A stretch of 64,000 bases of DNA, taken from a virus. The notes below the pieces were generated by a model. It worked only from the letters and a program-made list of their open reading frames with translations. It was not told the DNA's origin and did not search any database. The first letter of the stretch is position 1. Every line of letters starts with the position of its first letter. This document shows, in pieces, positions 33,615 through 40,841 of the stretch. The DNA is taken from positions 1-64,000 of the IMG/VR virus record IMGVR_UViG_3300042327_001260, one strand, 5' to 3'. Position numbers and translations under genes: made by a program.

Positions 33615-34408
33615 ATTTACAAGAACAAATAAATAGAATACAATCAATGATGGGATTAGTTAATGAAAACATTGACGATATCTTAGATAAGATTGGACGA
33701 GGAGAAGAATTATCTAAAGAAGATAAAGATAAAATGGATGCATATAACACCCATTTAAATTCAGGAGGAAATGAACAAGATTTTAATTATGAACCTGAAG
33801 TGGCAAAAGAAGAATCGGGAGAAATTGATTATGAAAGTTTATTAAATAAATTAATATATAACTATTTAAATGAGCTTTTTAAAAATTCATATTATGTCCG
33901 AGGATCCAAACAAATAGAAAGATCACCTGAATTTCTTAAGTTATTTAAGACTATGAGAAGAATGAGAGGGGATGACGAGGATGAAGAAAAGGCAACCTTG
34001 TTAAATAAATATACTATGGTTGGTTATACAACTCAAGGTGTGAATATTTGTATTTTAGCCACCGAATATAACTTATTAAATAGTGATAGAAATATATTTT
34101 TCTCTACGGCGGGACACATACTTCCAATTAGTAAATTTATTAAAAATTATGTTGATACAACTACCGATCAAAATATAAAAGACTCGTATGAGAATGAAGG
34201 TTTATTATTTAGATGGTATAATTTAAATAATTTTAAAGATGATGAGAAAAGACTTATAGATGTTGTATTAAAATGGGTTAATGATAAGTTCGGTGAGATG
34301 TATGATGAAGGTGAATTTGTCACTAAAGGAATAGGTAGTACAAAACAAATTTATTTTAAAGAGTTTATAAACGAAAATGGTATTGATGGGTACGTTAAAG
34401 ATTTATAG
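33611..34408 (+). CDS. Tagged hypothetical protein with DUF6576-like helix module
   Basis: 265 residues from the ATGA overlap at 33611. Class E tag MNLQEQINRIQSMMGLVNE (V-N-E at 17-19). Residues 22-45 (DDILDKIGRGEELSKEDKDK) match the ILDKI...G...L..E.K..L module found at the end of rhomboid-type proteins (DUF6576) and in the class A protein at 60777. The remainder is an alpha/beta body with NICILATEYNLL. Function unknown. Confidence 0.66.
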   Translation: MNLQEQINRIQSMMGLVNENIDDILDKIGRGEELSKEDKDKMDAYNTHLNSGGNEQDFNYEPEVAKEESGEIDYESLLNKLIYNYLNELFKNSYYVRGSKQIERSPEFLKLFKTMRRMRGDDEDEEKATLLNKYTMVGYTTQGVNICILATEYNLLNSDRNIFFSTAGHILPISKFIKNYVDTTTDQNIKDSYENEGLLFRWYNLNNFKDDEKRLIDVVLKWVNDKFGEMYDEGEFVTKGIGSTKQIYFKEFINENGIDGYVKDL

Positions 34409-34411
34409 AGT

Positions 34412-35074
34412 ATGAACCTACAAGAGCACATATCAAGAATGAAATCAATGATGGGGTTAATCATTGAGGAAGAACAAAGGGTTTACGAAAGCAAACCTAT
34501 TGTATTTGTTGGAACGGCAGGTGCTGGTAAATCAACAACTGCTAAAGCGGTTGCTGAAAAATTGGGAATACCTCATATAGATGTTGATGAAATGGAAGGT
34601 AGTATAGAATATGAAGAATTATGTAAGGGAGAACCTGGTGTAGAAGTTAATATTACAAGAACTGAAGACGGACATAATTATGGGTCAACAAATGATGAAT
34701 ACAAGAGATGTGTTCTTACTAAATTGTTACAAAAATATGGTGACACCAAAGTAGTTTTGGATATTGGTGGGGATAGTATAAAAAATTCTGATCTATTAGA
34801 TACTCTACCAAACTTATTTGTTTTTGGTTTACCTTTTTCACCTGAAAACGATAAACCATACATCCAATTCCTAAAACAAACTAGAAAAGACAGAGCGGAA
34901 AAGATGGGACAACCTAATTTAGAGGATGGAATCAAAGATGATGATATACAACAATCAATTAACAGTGTAAGGGAATTTTATATGGGTAAACAAAATATAA
35001 ATCCTTTCACTGAAAACGGACAAAGAAAAACAACAGAAGAACTTGTTGATGAAATTATAACAAAATTAACTTAA
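34412..35074 (+). CDS. Tagged P-loop kinase (shikimate/adenylate kinase-like)
   Basis: 220 residues. A chimeric tag MNLQEHISRMKSMMGLIIE joins the MNLQEH of class D to the ISRMKSMMG of class E, with I-I-E at 17-19. Body: Walker A IVFVGTAGAGKSTTAKAVAE near residue 30, IPHIDVDEMEG (acidic substrate site), VVLDIGGDSI and a lid-like Arg region (KQTRKDRAEKMG). This resembles small-molecule kinases of the shikimate kinase group. Substrate unknown; proposed virion cargo. Confidence 0.8.
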   Translation: MNLQEHISRMKSMMGLIIEEEQRVYESKPIVFVGTAGAGKSTTAKAVAEKLGIPHIDVDEMEGSIEYEELCKGEPGVEVNITRTEDGHNYGSTNDEYKRCVLTKLLQKYGDTKVVLDIGGDSIKNSDLLDTLPNLFVFGLPFSPENDKPYIQFLKQTRKDRAEKMGQPNLEDGIKDDDIQQSINSVREFYMGKQNINPFTENGQRKTTEELVDEIITKLT

Positions 35075-35515
35075 ATGAACCTACAAGAACATATCAGAAA
35101 AGTATTAAGGGAGGAAAACCTAAACCAATTTTTAATTAATCAAATTAAAGATAATGGTATATTAGATACATCCAGATTAGTCGGGGGGTTAAAAGAACTA
35201 ATTTATCTTTTAGGTAAAGAATATTTTACAGATGACATTAAGATTAAATTAATTAAAGAGATCGTACTTACTACAGAAGAAGAGTATCTAACTTTTATAG
35301 AGATGAATGAAAACCCATTAGTTTTAACGGATGAAGATGATCTATTAACACAAATAGAAATGTTATACCCACATGATGTTGCTGTATTTTATTATTATGG
35401 ATATGATGAAGAATCGGCAGATGAGGCATATATAAATTATGACATATTAACAAGTCGTGTGTTAAAGGATATATTTAATATGGTTATTAATTATTATATC
35501 AAAAATGAGATGTAA
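35075..35515 (+). CDS. Tagged protein with LVGG-type module
   Basis: 146 residues. Class D tag MNLQEHIRKVLREE (L-R-E at 11-13), starting immediately after the kinase stop. Residues 16-45 (FLINQIKDNGILDTSRLVGG, then LKELI) match the module carried behind class C tags in the proteins at 23185, 42776 and 43509. The rest is acidic. A key example of a tag exchanged over a shared body. Confidence 0.7.
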   Translation: MNLQEHIRKVLREENLNQFLINQIKDNGILDTSRLVGGLKELIYLLGKEYFTDDIKIKLIKEIVLTTEEEYLTFIEMNENPLVLTDEDDLLTQIEMLYPHDVAVFYYYGYDEESADEAYINYDILTSRVLKDIFNMVINYYIKNEM

Positions 35516-35592
35516 TAAAAGAGTATAAGACTAAATAATTTATTAACGATTTGTTAATACCAAATACCCAATTACAAAGATAGTTATATTAT

Positions 35593-36297
35593 ATGGAACT
35601 ATCTAAATTTTTAACAATAGTCATTCCGTGTAAAAACGAATCAAAAACAATAGACTCCACACTATCCCTATTAAATTTCCAAGATAACATAGATAACGTA
35701 AAAGTTATTATTTCAGATTCATCCACCGATGAAACCACATATCAATTGGAATCAAGAACAAACGATAAGTTTGATTTAAAAATAATAGAAGGGGGACTAC
35801 CAGCAAAGGCAAGAAACAACGGAGCAAGATACGTAAAAACACCATACGTTTTATTTATTGATTCGGATATGTATTTACTTGATCCGACACTTTTAAATAC
35901 AGTAACAAGAATGATGTTATATGGAGGAATTGATTTACTTACAACGAAGATAAGAACAACAAACGGGAAATATAACTATGTGTTTAGAACGTTTGATTTT
36001 ATACAGAAGATATCCAAGTTCATATCACCATTTTGTTTAGGTGGGTTTATGTTATTTAAAATGAACACATTTAACGAATTAGGGGGATTTGACGAAGAAG
36101 CGAAGGTTGCAGAGGATTACCTACTATCAAAACAAATTAAACCAAATAGATTTAAAATAATAAACACCACAGTATTCACGCCACCAAGAAGATTTGATAA
36201 CAAGGGGGTAATGTATATGATGAGGTTAATGATTAAATCATTTTTGAATAGAAACAATAAACAATTCTTTTCAGACGATAACACATATTGGAAATGA
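35593..36297 (+). CDS. Family 2 glycosyltransferase
   Basis: 234 residues. GT-A fold features: LTIVIPCKNESKTIDSTLSL at the N-terminus, VIISDSSTDETTYQ, GLPAKARNNGARYVKTPYV and the DxD-type metal site FIDSDMY near residue 95; EDYLLSKQI near residue 200 is the late acidic site. Transfers a sugar from a nucleotide sugar, probably at the cytoplasmic face. Ends in an ATGA overlap with the phosphoesterase, suggesting joint action, perhaps on surface glycans or hydroxymethylated bases; neither is proven. Confidence 0.88.
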   Translation: MELSKFLTIVIPCKNESKTIDSTLSLLNFQDNIDNVKVIISDSSTDETTYQLESRTNDKFDLKIIEGGLPAKARNNGARYVKTPYVLFIDSDMYLLDPTLLNTVTRMMLYGGIDLLTTKIRTTNGKYNYVFRTFDFIQKISKFISPFCLGGFMLFKMNTFNELGGFDEEAKVAEDYLLSKQIKPNRFKIINTTVFTPPRRFDNKGVMYMMRLMIKSFLNRNNKQFFSDDNTYWK

Positions 36298-37007
36298 AAA
36301 AGTGGAGAACAATTATAATGAGTGATTTACACTTAGGAGCAAGACAATCACAAACAACTAAGATACTACAATTCTTAGAGAAGAATGAATCAGATATATT
36401 AATTCTAAATGGTGACATAATAGATGGTTGGGCAATGAAATCAAAAGGTAAATGGAGTAAGGATTGTTCAAAGATATTTAGAAGGTTTATGAAAAGAAGT
36501 GAACAGGGAACAAAGGTAATATACATAAGAGGAAATCACGACGATTTTTTAAAACCATTCGTCCCGTTTAAGATGAATAACATAGAGATTGTAAGAAAGT
36601 ATGTACACAAAGGATTAGACGGAAGAAAGTATTTTTGTTTTCACGGGGATGTATTAGACTTTGTTATAATGAAAGTAAGATGGTTAGCGGTAATAGGTGG
36701 ATGGAGTTATGATTTTGTTATAAGATTAAATACAATATACAACTACATAAGAAGAAAGTTTAATCTACCATATCATTCATTAGCAAACACAATTAAACAA
36801 TCAGTAAAGGGAGCAATTAACTTTGTATCTGATTTTGAAACAAACGCAAAACAACTAACAATACAGAAGGGATATGATGTTGCGGTATGTGGACATATTC
36901 ATCACCCTAAGTTAGATAAAGATTATATGAACTCAGGAGACTTTTGTGAGAACTCCACTTGTTTAGTAGAAGATTTTAATGGTGAGTGGTTTATCATTAA
37001 TGTGTAG
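36294..37007 (+). CDS. Calcineurin-type metallophosphoesterase, LpxH-like
   Basis: 237 residues from ATG 36294 (ATGA overlap); a TTG at 36288 is possible. All metal motifs are present: MSDLHLGARQS, LNGDIIDGW, IRGNHDDFL, CFHGDVLD and CGHIHHPKL. The length and middle insertion (YDFVIRLNTIYNYIRRKFN) match Bacteroidota UDP-2,3-diacylglucosamine diphosphatase-like proteins. May hydrolyse a nucleotide-sugar or lipid A intermediate. Coupled to the glycosyltransferase. Confidence 0.88.
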   Translation: MKKWRTIIMSDLHLGARQSQTTKILQFLEKNESDILILNGDIIDGWAMKSKGKWSKDCSKIFRRFMKRSEQGTKVIYIRGNHDDFLKPFVPFKMNNIEIVRKYVHKGLDGRKYFCFHGDVLDFVIMKVRWLAVIGGWSYDFVIRLNTIYNYIRRKFNLPYHSLANTIKQSVKGAINFVSDFETNAKQLTIQKGYDVAVCGHIHHPKLDKDYMNSGDFCENSTCLVEDFNGEWFIINV

Positions 37008-37377
37008 AGTATAGATTTAATTTACTCACTCATCTCTACCGTTCATTTCATTCACTACGACATTCGTTTCATAACTTAATCCTATACTCTTACATTTCTA
37101 TAAAGGTTATGTGGTAATTCTTAGGACATATCTTAAATCATAATGTAATATACTATTAACAAAATACCTTACAATTGTAAAAAGTATTTACATTTAGCAT
37201 TAAAATATAATAATCATACAACACTAAAATATAATACACATTAATAAGTTTACAGTAAACTATCTATTGTAAACAAATTCCCCCCATTCAGTGGGTTTAA
37301 TAAACTGTCCCCCATTATCTATATGGATAATCTATATAAGATGTATATGTATGTTTCTTATACTATACTGATGAGGT

Positions 37378-37428
37378 GTTCACTAAAAGGGGATGTTCAG
37401 TGTAACTGAACAATAGTGTATGGTGAAC
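37378..37428 (+). repeat. Nested inverted repeats
   Basis: Inner arms GTTCAG (37395-37400) and CTGAAC (37406-37411) around TGTAA; outer arms GTTCAC (37378-37383) and GTGAAC (37423-37428). A possible operator or cruciform. Confidence 0.7.
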
Positions 37429-37456
37429 AATAAAGTATTATATAAACGAACCATAT

Positions 37457-37521
37457 AACGTGGGACAGAAAGGGACACGTTTATTTTATATGTACCATAT
37501 TCCTTTAAATTGTCCCACGTT
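37457..37521 (+). repeat. 11-bp inverted repeat
   Basis: AACGTGGGACA and TGTCCCACGTT, perfect arms separated by 43 bases; GGGACA also recurs just inside the left arm. Confidence 0.75.
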
Positions 37522-37867
37522 TTCCCACTATTATAATATCTTATCTAAGTGATCCTTTATACGTTGGGGTATATTATATGTCACATTTACATGTTCCATT
37601 CGTTGGAAATACTTAAGGACTTCGTCTCCGCGCTAACTACATAGTTAATACATTAATTAGCTGGAAAATGTATATAGTAAAAAAAATACGTCTACAGATA
37701 CCTACAGAGGGGATTTTTTAGGGTACAGCTATAACCAGCAAGGATTATGGTGGTAAATAGTGGAATAATATGGTGGGGAAAAGTGGTAAAAAGGATTGTC
37801 CCCTGTGTGAAGCTCGACTGACATTTTGACAAAAACAAATAAAATGACATATTTTTTTAAAAAAAAG

Positions 37868-37876
37868 TTATCAACA
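37868..37876 (+). promoter_or_regulatory. DnaA-box-like site 1
   Basis: TTATCAACA, one mismatch from the DnaA box TTATCCACA, at the edge of an AT-rich stretch. Confidence 0.45.
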
Positions 37877-37882
37877 TTCCCC

Positions 37883-37897
37883 CTGACATACTGTCAG
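37883..37897 (+). repeat. Palindromic operator-like site
   Basis: CTGACATACTGTCAG: TGACA-N3-TGTCA with one extra paired base on each side, between the two DnaA-box-like sites. Confidence 0.65.
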
Positions 37898-37916
37898 ACA
37901 CCAATTTAGTATTTAT

Positions 37917-37925
37917 TTATCAACA
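37917..37925 (+). promoter_or_regulatory. DnaA-box-like site 2
   Basis: A second TTATCAACA in the same orientation as the one at 37868, 49 bases downstream. Confidence 0.45.
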
Positions 37926-37970
37926 AAACATTAATATAATTAATGGTAAACCGTTACAACATTAAGGAAT

Positions 37971-38294
37971 ATGGAAGGAGTAGAGAAGTTTTTAAAGGAA
38001 GAATTCATCCCCAAGGTAGTAGAAGATAAACAGGGAATCAAATGTTTATTCAAACATAAGAACAACTTAGTGGAAGATGGGGTTGTATTTTTTGAGTTTG
38101 CTAAGAAGTCATGGAGTAAGAAACCCATCATGAATAAAAAACAGTTTGTTATAGTGGATGCAGATATGACTGACGTGTTAACATTTCTAAACACATACTA
38201 CAATCTATCTGAGGATGACTTCCCAACGGTTAGAAAAGTAATCATCGATATGGCAATGTCACATATAGATAAGTTCTTCGGAGGGGAAGATTAA
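37971..38294 (+). CDS. Hypothetical protein in control region
   Basis: 107 residues. Starts MEGVEKFLKEEFIPKV and is Lys-rich; middle GVVFFEFAKKSWSKKP and end MAMSHIDKFFGGED. Codons are less AT-rich than those of surrounding genes. Its TAA overlaps the stop of a convergent small membrane gene. Its place beside the origin-like sequences suggests a regulatory or replication role, but no DNA-binding motif is visible. Confidence 0.62.
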   Translation: MEGVEKFLKEEFIPKVVEDKQGIKCLFKHKNNLVEDGVVFFEFAKKSWSKKPIMNKKQFVIVDADMTDVLTFLNTYYNLSEDDFPTVRKVIIDMAMSHIDKFFGGED

Positions 38295-38461
38295 TCAAGA
38301 GGTTCTAAGTCCTCGTCTGTAAGGATATGTTTTATAATCCAATAGTATTGTTTGGATCCTTTCATGTATTCAACTATGAACACACAGTACAACATCACAA
38401 CCCAAAAGAGGGAGAAGATAATCCCAAGAGAGATAAGAAGATAATTAACGATTGTCATCAT
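38291..38461 (-). CDS. Small membrane protein
   Basis: 56 residues. Starts MMTIVNYLLISLGIIFSLFW and continues VVMLYCVFIVEYMKG: one long hydrophobic segment and a polar tail ending DEDLEPLD. Convergent with, and overlapping by 4 bases, the gene at 37971. Function unknown. Confidence 0.5.
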   Translation of the reverse strand: MMTIVNYLLISLGIIFSLFWVVMLYCVFIVEYMKGSKQYYWIIKHILTDEDLEPLD

Positions 38462-38571
38462 GGTTAGATATGTAAACTATTAAGTAAGATATGAATAGGG
38501 ATAACATACACATAAATAAAGTAACAACATCCTCTTTCATACAATGATAATTAATAATGATAAATATCTTA

Positions 38572-38751
38572 TCAGTCAAGTTTGTATATGTCAAATCTTT
38601 TTCGTACCTTAGCTCTGTAACTGTCACTAACGATGGGGACCGAGTAGACTCCAACACGTCCCAACTTTTGTAAACTATAAGGCAGGTTGGAGTCCACCCT
38701 CTTAGAGAAGAACTTGTTTCCCTGACCCGTCTCGGACTGAACCACTGACAA
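38572..38751 (-). CDS. Possible small basic protein, TTG or GTG start
   Basis: 59 residues from TTG 38751 (GTG two codons later is also possible): begins SVVQSETGQGNKFFSKRVDS and ends RAKVRKRFDIYKLD. The frame uses many G/C-ending codons, unlike neighbours, yet reads like a protein with a basic C-terminus. No ATG is available in frame. It could be a recently acquired or decayed gene. Confidence 0.38.
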   Translation of the reverse strand: MSVVQSETGQGNKFFSKRVDSNLPYSLQKLGRVGVYSVPIVSDSYRAKVRKRFDIYKLD

Positions 38752-38811
38752 TCATAAAGGTACGGATTATATATGAGACTACAAAACATTCCCCCATATA
38801 TTTTTAGAGAG

Positions 38812-38841
38812 TTATTAACATGACACATTGACTGTTAATAA
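38812..38841 (+). repeat. 9-bp inverted repeat around a TGACA site
   Basis: TTATTAACA (38812-38820) and TGTTAATAA (38833-38841) flank TGACACATTGAC. Confidence 0.65.
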
Positions 38842-38932
38842 ATGACGGGGACTATATACCCCCCTCTATACTTTGGCATACCCCACCCCCCTATATATTT
38901 GGGGCCCCCTCCCCCGTATCCCCCCTCCGATA

Positions 38933-38945
38933 TGACACATTGTCA
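38933..38945 (+). repeat. Palindromic operator-like site
   Basis: TGACACATTGTCA, the same TGACA-N3-TGTCA form as at 37883 with a different spacer. Confidence 0.6.
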
Positions 38946-39046
38946 GGGGTAAAAAGGGGGGACAGTCCCCTTTGCAAAGTATTCATAAGAAAAAAGTCCC
39001 TATGATATTAAAAAAAATTCTGGAAAAATTTTATGAAAAATCGGGG

Positions 39047-39053
39047 TATTTAT
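39047..39053 (+). promoter_or_regulatory. TATTTAT putative late promoter
   Basis: TATTTAT, 17 bases before ATG 39071, at the start of the second large tagged region. Confidence 0.55.
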
Positions 39054-39070
39054 GTATAAAACATTATATT

Positions 39071-39487
39071 ATGAAAAGAACTATAAAACTTACAGAATCA
39101 GATTTAACACGTATTGTTAAACGGGTGGTTAAAGAAAATGAAAACCATTGGGAAGGTTTTGGATTTGAAGATGAGGAATCATTTATTGAGTCTTATGTTG
39201 AGGCCGATGAGTATGCTAATGATTTATATTGGGACTTGAATTTGGATATTGAAAATGAGTTTGCTAATTGTATTAAAAACATGAATTTACCAAAAATGAT
39301 TTCAGATTATCAAAATGAGTTTATTCAAAAATACGGAAAATACATTAACATGGATGCATCAATTTACAATGAACATATTGATTCCTTTTTGAGTCTTGAT
39401 GGAAGAAATATTGATGTTAGTGATTTATCCTCCGCATTGACTGAAACGGTCTTTATATGGATGGAAAAAAATATAAAAAACAATTGA
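39071..39487 (+). CDS. Tagged hypothetical protein
   Basis: 138 residues from ATG 39071; an upstream extension crosses the promoter and is rejected. Class B tag MKRTIKLTESDLTRIVKR, with V-K-E at 20-22. The body is acidic and helical (FEDEESFIESYVEADEYAND) and ends in a basic helix. Function unknown. Confidence 0.68.
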   Translation: MKRTIKLTESDLTRIVKRVVKENENHWEGFGFEDEESFIESYVEADEYANDLYWDLNLDIENEFANCIKNMNLPKMISDYQNEFIQKYGKYINMDASIYNEHIDSFLSLDGRNIDVSDLSSALTETVFIWMEKNIKNN

Positions 39488-39498
39488 TAGTTTAACCC

Positions 39499-39522
39499 CC
39501 CCTCCCAACAGAGGGGTTTTTT
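39499..39522 (+). terminator. Rho-independent terminator
   Basis: CCCCTC and GAGGGG pair around a 6-base loop, then six T. Confidence 0.85.
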
Positions 39523-39533
39523 ATTTCCCCTTA

Positions 39534-39540
39534 TATTTAT
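39534..39540 (+). promoter_or_regulatory. TATTTAT putative late promoter
   Basis: TATTTAT, 6 bases before ATG 39547. Confidence 0.62.
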
Positions 39541-39546
39541 TCTTAT

Positions 39547-39879
39547 ATGAAACATCTTATTAAACGTATACTCAAAGAAGAAACCGAGACAGAGTTTCGT
39601 AAAGTAATTAAAGTATTAAAGAACTTTATTATAGAATACTTTTCTGATGTAGATTGGTTTAAAGACGTTGATTTTGAAATGGGTACTTGGTTTAATTCAA
39701 ATTTAATCCCAACTCCAGAAATTAAAATTACAATTTATATTTCTGATGAAGATGATATTGTAACAACAAGTGATTTTTCAGAATTAGTAGGAGAGATTGA
39801 TTTTATAATGGATATGTTTTTTCCAATGAAAGATTATACGTATACTGCTGTTTGGACATTAGATGTAAACCCTGTATAA
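39547..39879 (+). CDS. Tagged small alpha/beta protein
   Basis: 110 residues. Class C tag MKHLIKRILKEE (L-K-E at 9-11). Body: helix KVIKVLKNFIIEYF, then VDFEMGTWF, PEIKITIYISDEDD, a helix and WTLDVNPV. This is the strand-helix unit repeated in the 25589 protein. Function unknown. Confidence 0.67.
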   Translation: MKHLIKRILKEETETEFRKVIKVLKNFIIEYFSDVDWFKDVDFEMGTWFNSNLIPTPEIKITIYISDEDDIVTTSDFSELVGEIDFIMDMFFPMKDYTYTAVWTLDVNPV

Positions 39880-39949
39880 TATTATTTCCCCCTAAAAACT
39901 TTTCACATCTTTTATACCCCCAAATCTCAAAAAAAATTTCCATAAAATT

Positions 39950-39981
39950 TTTGGTAAATCCCAACTATTATATTATCTTTG
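39950..39981 (+). promoter_or_regulatory. Canonical Bacteroidota promoter (TTTG-N20-TATCTTTG)
   Basis: TTTG at 39950-39953 and TATCTTTG at 39974-39981, 20 bases apart; 25 bases before ATG 40007. Confidence 0.75.
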
Positions 39982-40006
39982 TATTCAACATTAAATATCA
40001 ACTATT

Positions 40007-40180
40007 ATGACACGGTATCAATTCGATTTATTCTTCTCATTACTTTTTCTTTTATTGTGTAATGTAATTTGTTATTATACCAACGGAAAGTTTGTTCATA
40101 TCTCAACAAACATTGGAATGTCCTGTATAATACTTTTTATTTACTTTACAAGTAGGGGATTTAGTCAAAAATTGAAATAG
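40007..40180 (+). CDS. Small two-helix membrane protein
   Basis: 57 residues. Two hydrophobic segments (FDLFFSLLFLLLCNVICYY and IGMSCIILFIYFTS) joined by TNGKFVHISTN, with a basic tail. Preceded by a canonical host-type promoter, so probably expressed early with the two genes after it. Function unknown. Confidence 0.6.
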   Translation: MTRYQFDLFFSLLFLLLCNVICYYTNGKFVHISTNIGMSCIILFIYFTSRGFSQKLK

Positions 40181-40204
40181 TTAACATCTTAAAAAATTTA
40201 TTAT

Positions 40205-40501
40205 ATGAAATGTAAAATATTATTTGAATCAAAACACGTTAACAGTAGCGATTACTTTGGAACAAAGATTATATCCATGTTTGAAAAGAAATTTAAGATT
40301 TTGTATGAATGTAGAAACGGGTCTTCAGGACTTACTGTGGAGGTAATGAACTCTGACGGATCGTTTAACCACCTTCTTTCTAAATACACCCTTGGGTTTA
40401 CCCACTCTGCCAGATATGTTAGCGATGTATCAGAAAAGGATAAGGACTTCTATAAGGGGTTTGAATTATGTAAGGAAGTTATCTCTAAAATTTATTCTTA
40501 A
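40205..40501 (+). CDS. Untagged hypothetical protein
   Basis: 98 residues. Starts MKCKILFESKHVNSSDYFG; alpha/beta, with SSGLTVEVMNSDGSF and HSARYVSDVSEKDKDF. In the host-promoter operon starting at 40007. Not recognised. Confidence 0.62.
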   Translation: MKCKILFESKHVNSSDYFGTKIISMFEKKFKILYECRNGSSGLTVEVMNSDGSFNHLLSKYTLGFTHSARYVSDVSEKDKDFYKGFELCKEVISKIYS

Positions 40502-40505
40502 TCAT

Positions 40506-40763
40506 ATGGGTGATAAAATGTTTGTTGGAGTTTCCGTGACTGTTAAAGACGGGAGATTCTATTTTGATATAATGGCAGATAAGGGATTGTATATGGAAGA
40601 TATTCGTTCTATTCTTGTTGGGGGTGTTGCATTATCCATACGTGGGGAGAAGACACCTGAACTTCAGGCAAAGGCAATGCGGGATGTTATTTCACATTTG
40701 GAATCTGAATTTATTAATCCCGATTCATTTAGTGATTTGGGTGTAAATGATGATGTAAAATAA
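40506..40763 (+). CDS. Untagged hypothetical protein
   Basis: 85 residues from ATG 40506, 4 bases after the previous stop; a longer frame to 40392 overlaps that gene. Contains MFVGVSVTVKDGRFYFDIMA and a helix KTPELQAKAMRDVISHLE. Not recognised. Confidence 0.6.
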   Translation: MGDKMFVGVSVTVKDGRFYFDIMADKGLYMEDIRSILVGGVALSIRGEKTPELQAKAMRDVISHLESEFINPDSFSDLGVNDDVK

Positions 40764-40820
40764 AAAATTTTTTTTACACCGAACCATCCCCCCGCCCCCT
40801 TCCTTTTTGGTGTGTCATCA

Positions 40821-40827
40821 TATTTAT
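40821..40827 (+). promoter_or_regulatory. TATTTAT putative late promoter
   Basis: TATTTAT, 14 bases before ATG 40842. Confidence 0.62.
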
Positions 40828-40841
40828 AAATAAAAATAATT

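Larger units (their letters stand above)
37008..37970 (+). other. Non-coding control region, candidate origin
   Basis: About 960 bases without a convincing gene. Contains nested inverted repeats at 37378-37428, an 11-bp inverted repeat AACGTGGGACA / TGTCCCACGTT (37457-37467 and 37511-37521), the palindrome at 37883, two DnaA-box-like sites and an AT-rich stretch (37841-37867). Base composition and word use differ from coding DNA on both sides. Confidence 0.6.
38462..39070 (+). other. Control region, second half, C-rich
   Basis: Contains one possible minus-strand gene (38572-38751), an inverted repeat at 38812-38841, TGACACATTG sites at 38821 and 38933, and tracts of C at 38781-38990 (for example ACCCCCCTCT). 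No other gene is convincing. Confidence 0.55.

Noticed and set aside
37945-38031. 28-codon frame starting ATGGTAAACCG just before the gene at 37971
   Set aside because: Overlaps the better frame and has no supporting signal.
38590-38760. tRNA or tmRNA-like sequence (GC-richer block)
   Set aside because: No cloverleaf or T-arm GTTCNANNC in register; the block reads as a protein frame instead.
38445-38828. Minus-strand 127-codon ATG frame in the control region
   Set aside because: Overlaps two more plausible small frames and has no protein-like motif or promoter.
37008-39070. CRISPR array
   Set aside because: Repeats are few, unequal in spacing and palindromic; no regular spacers.
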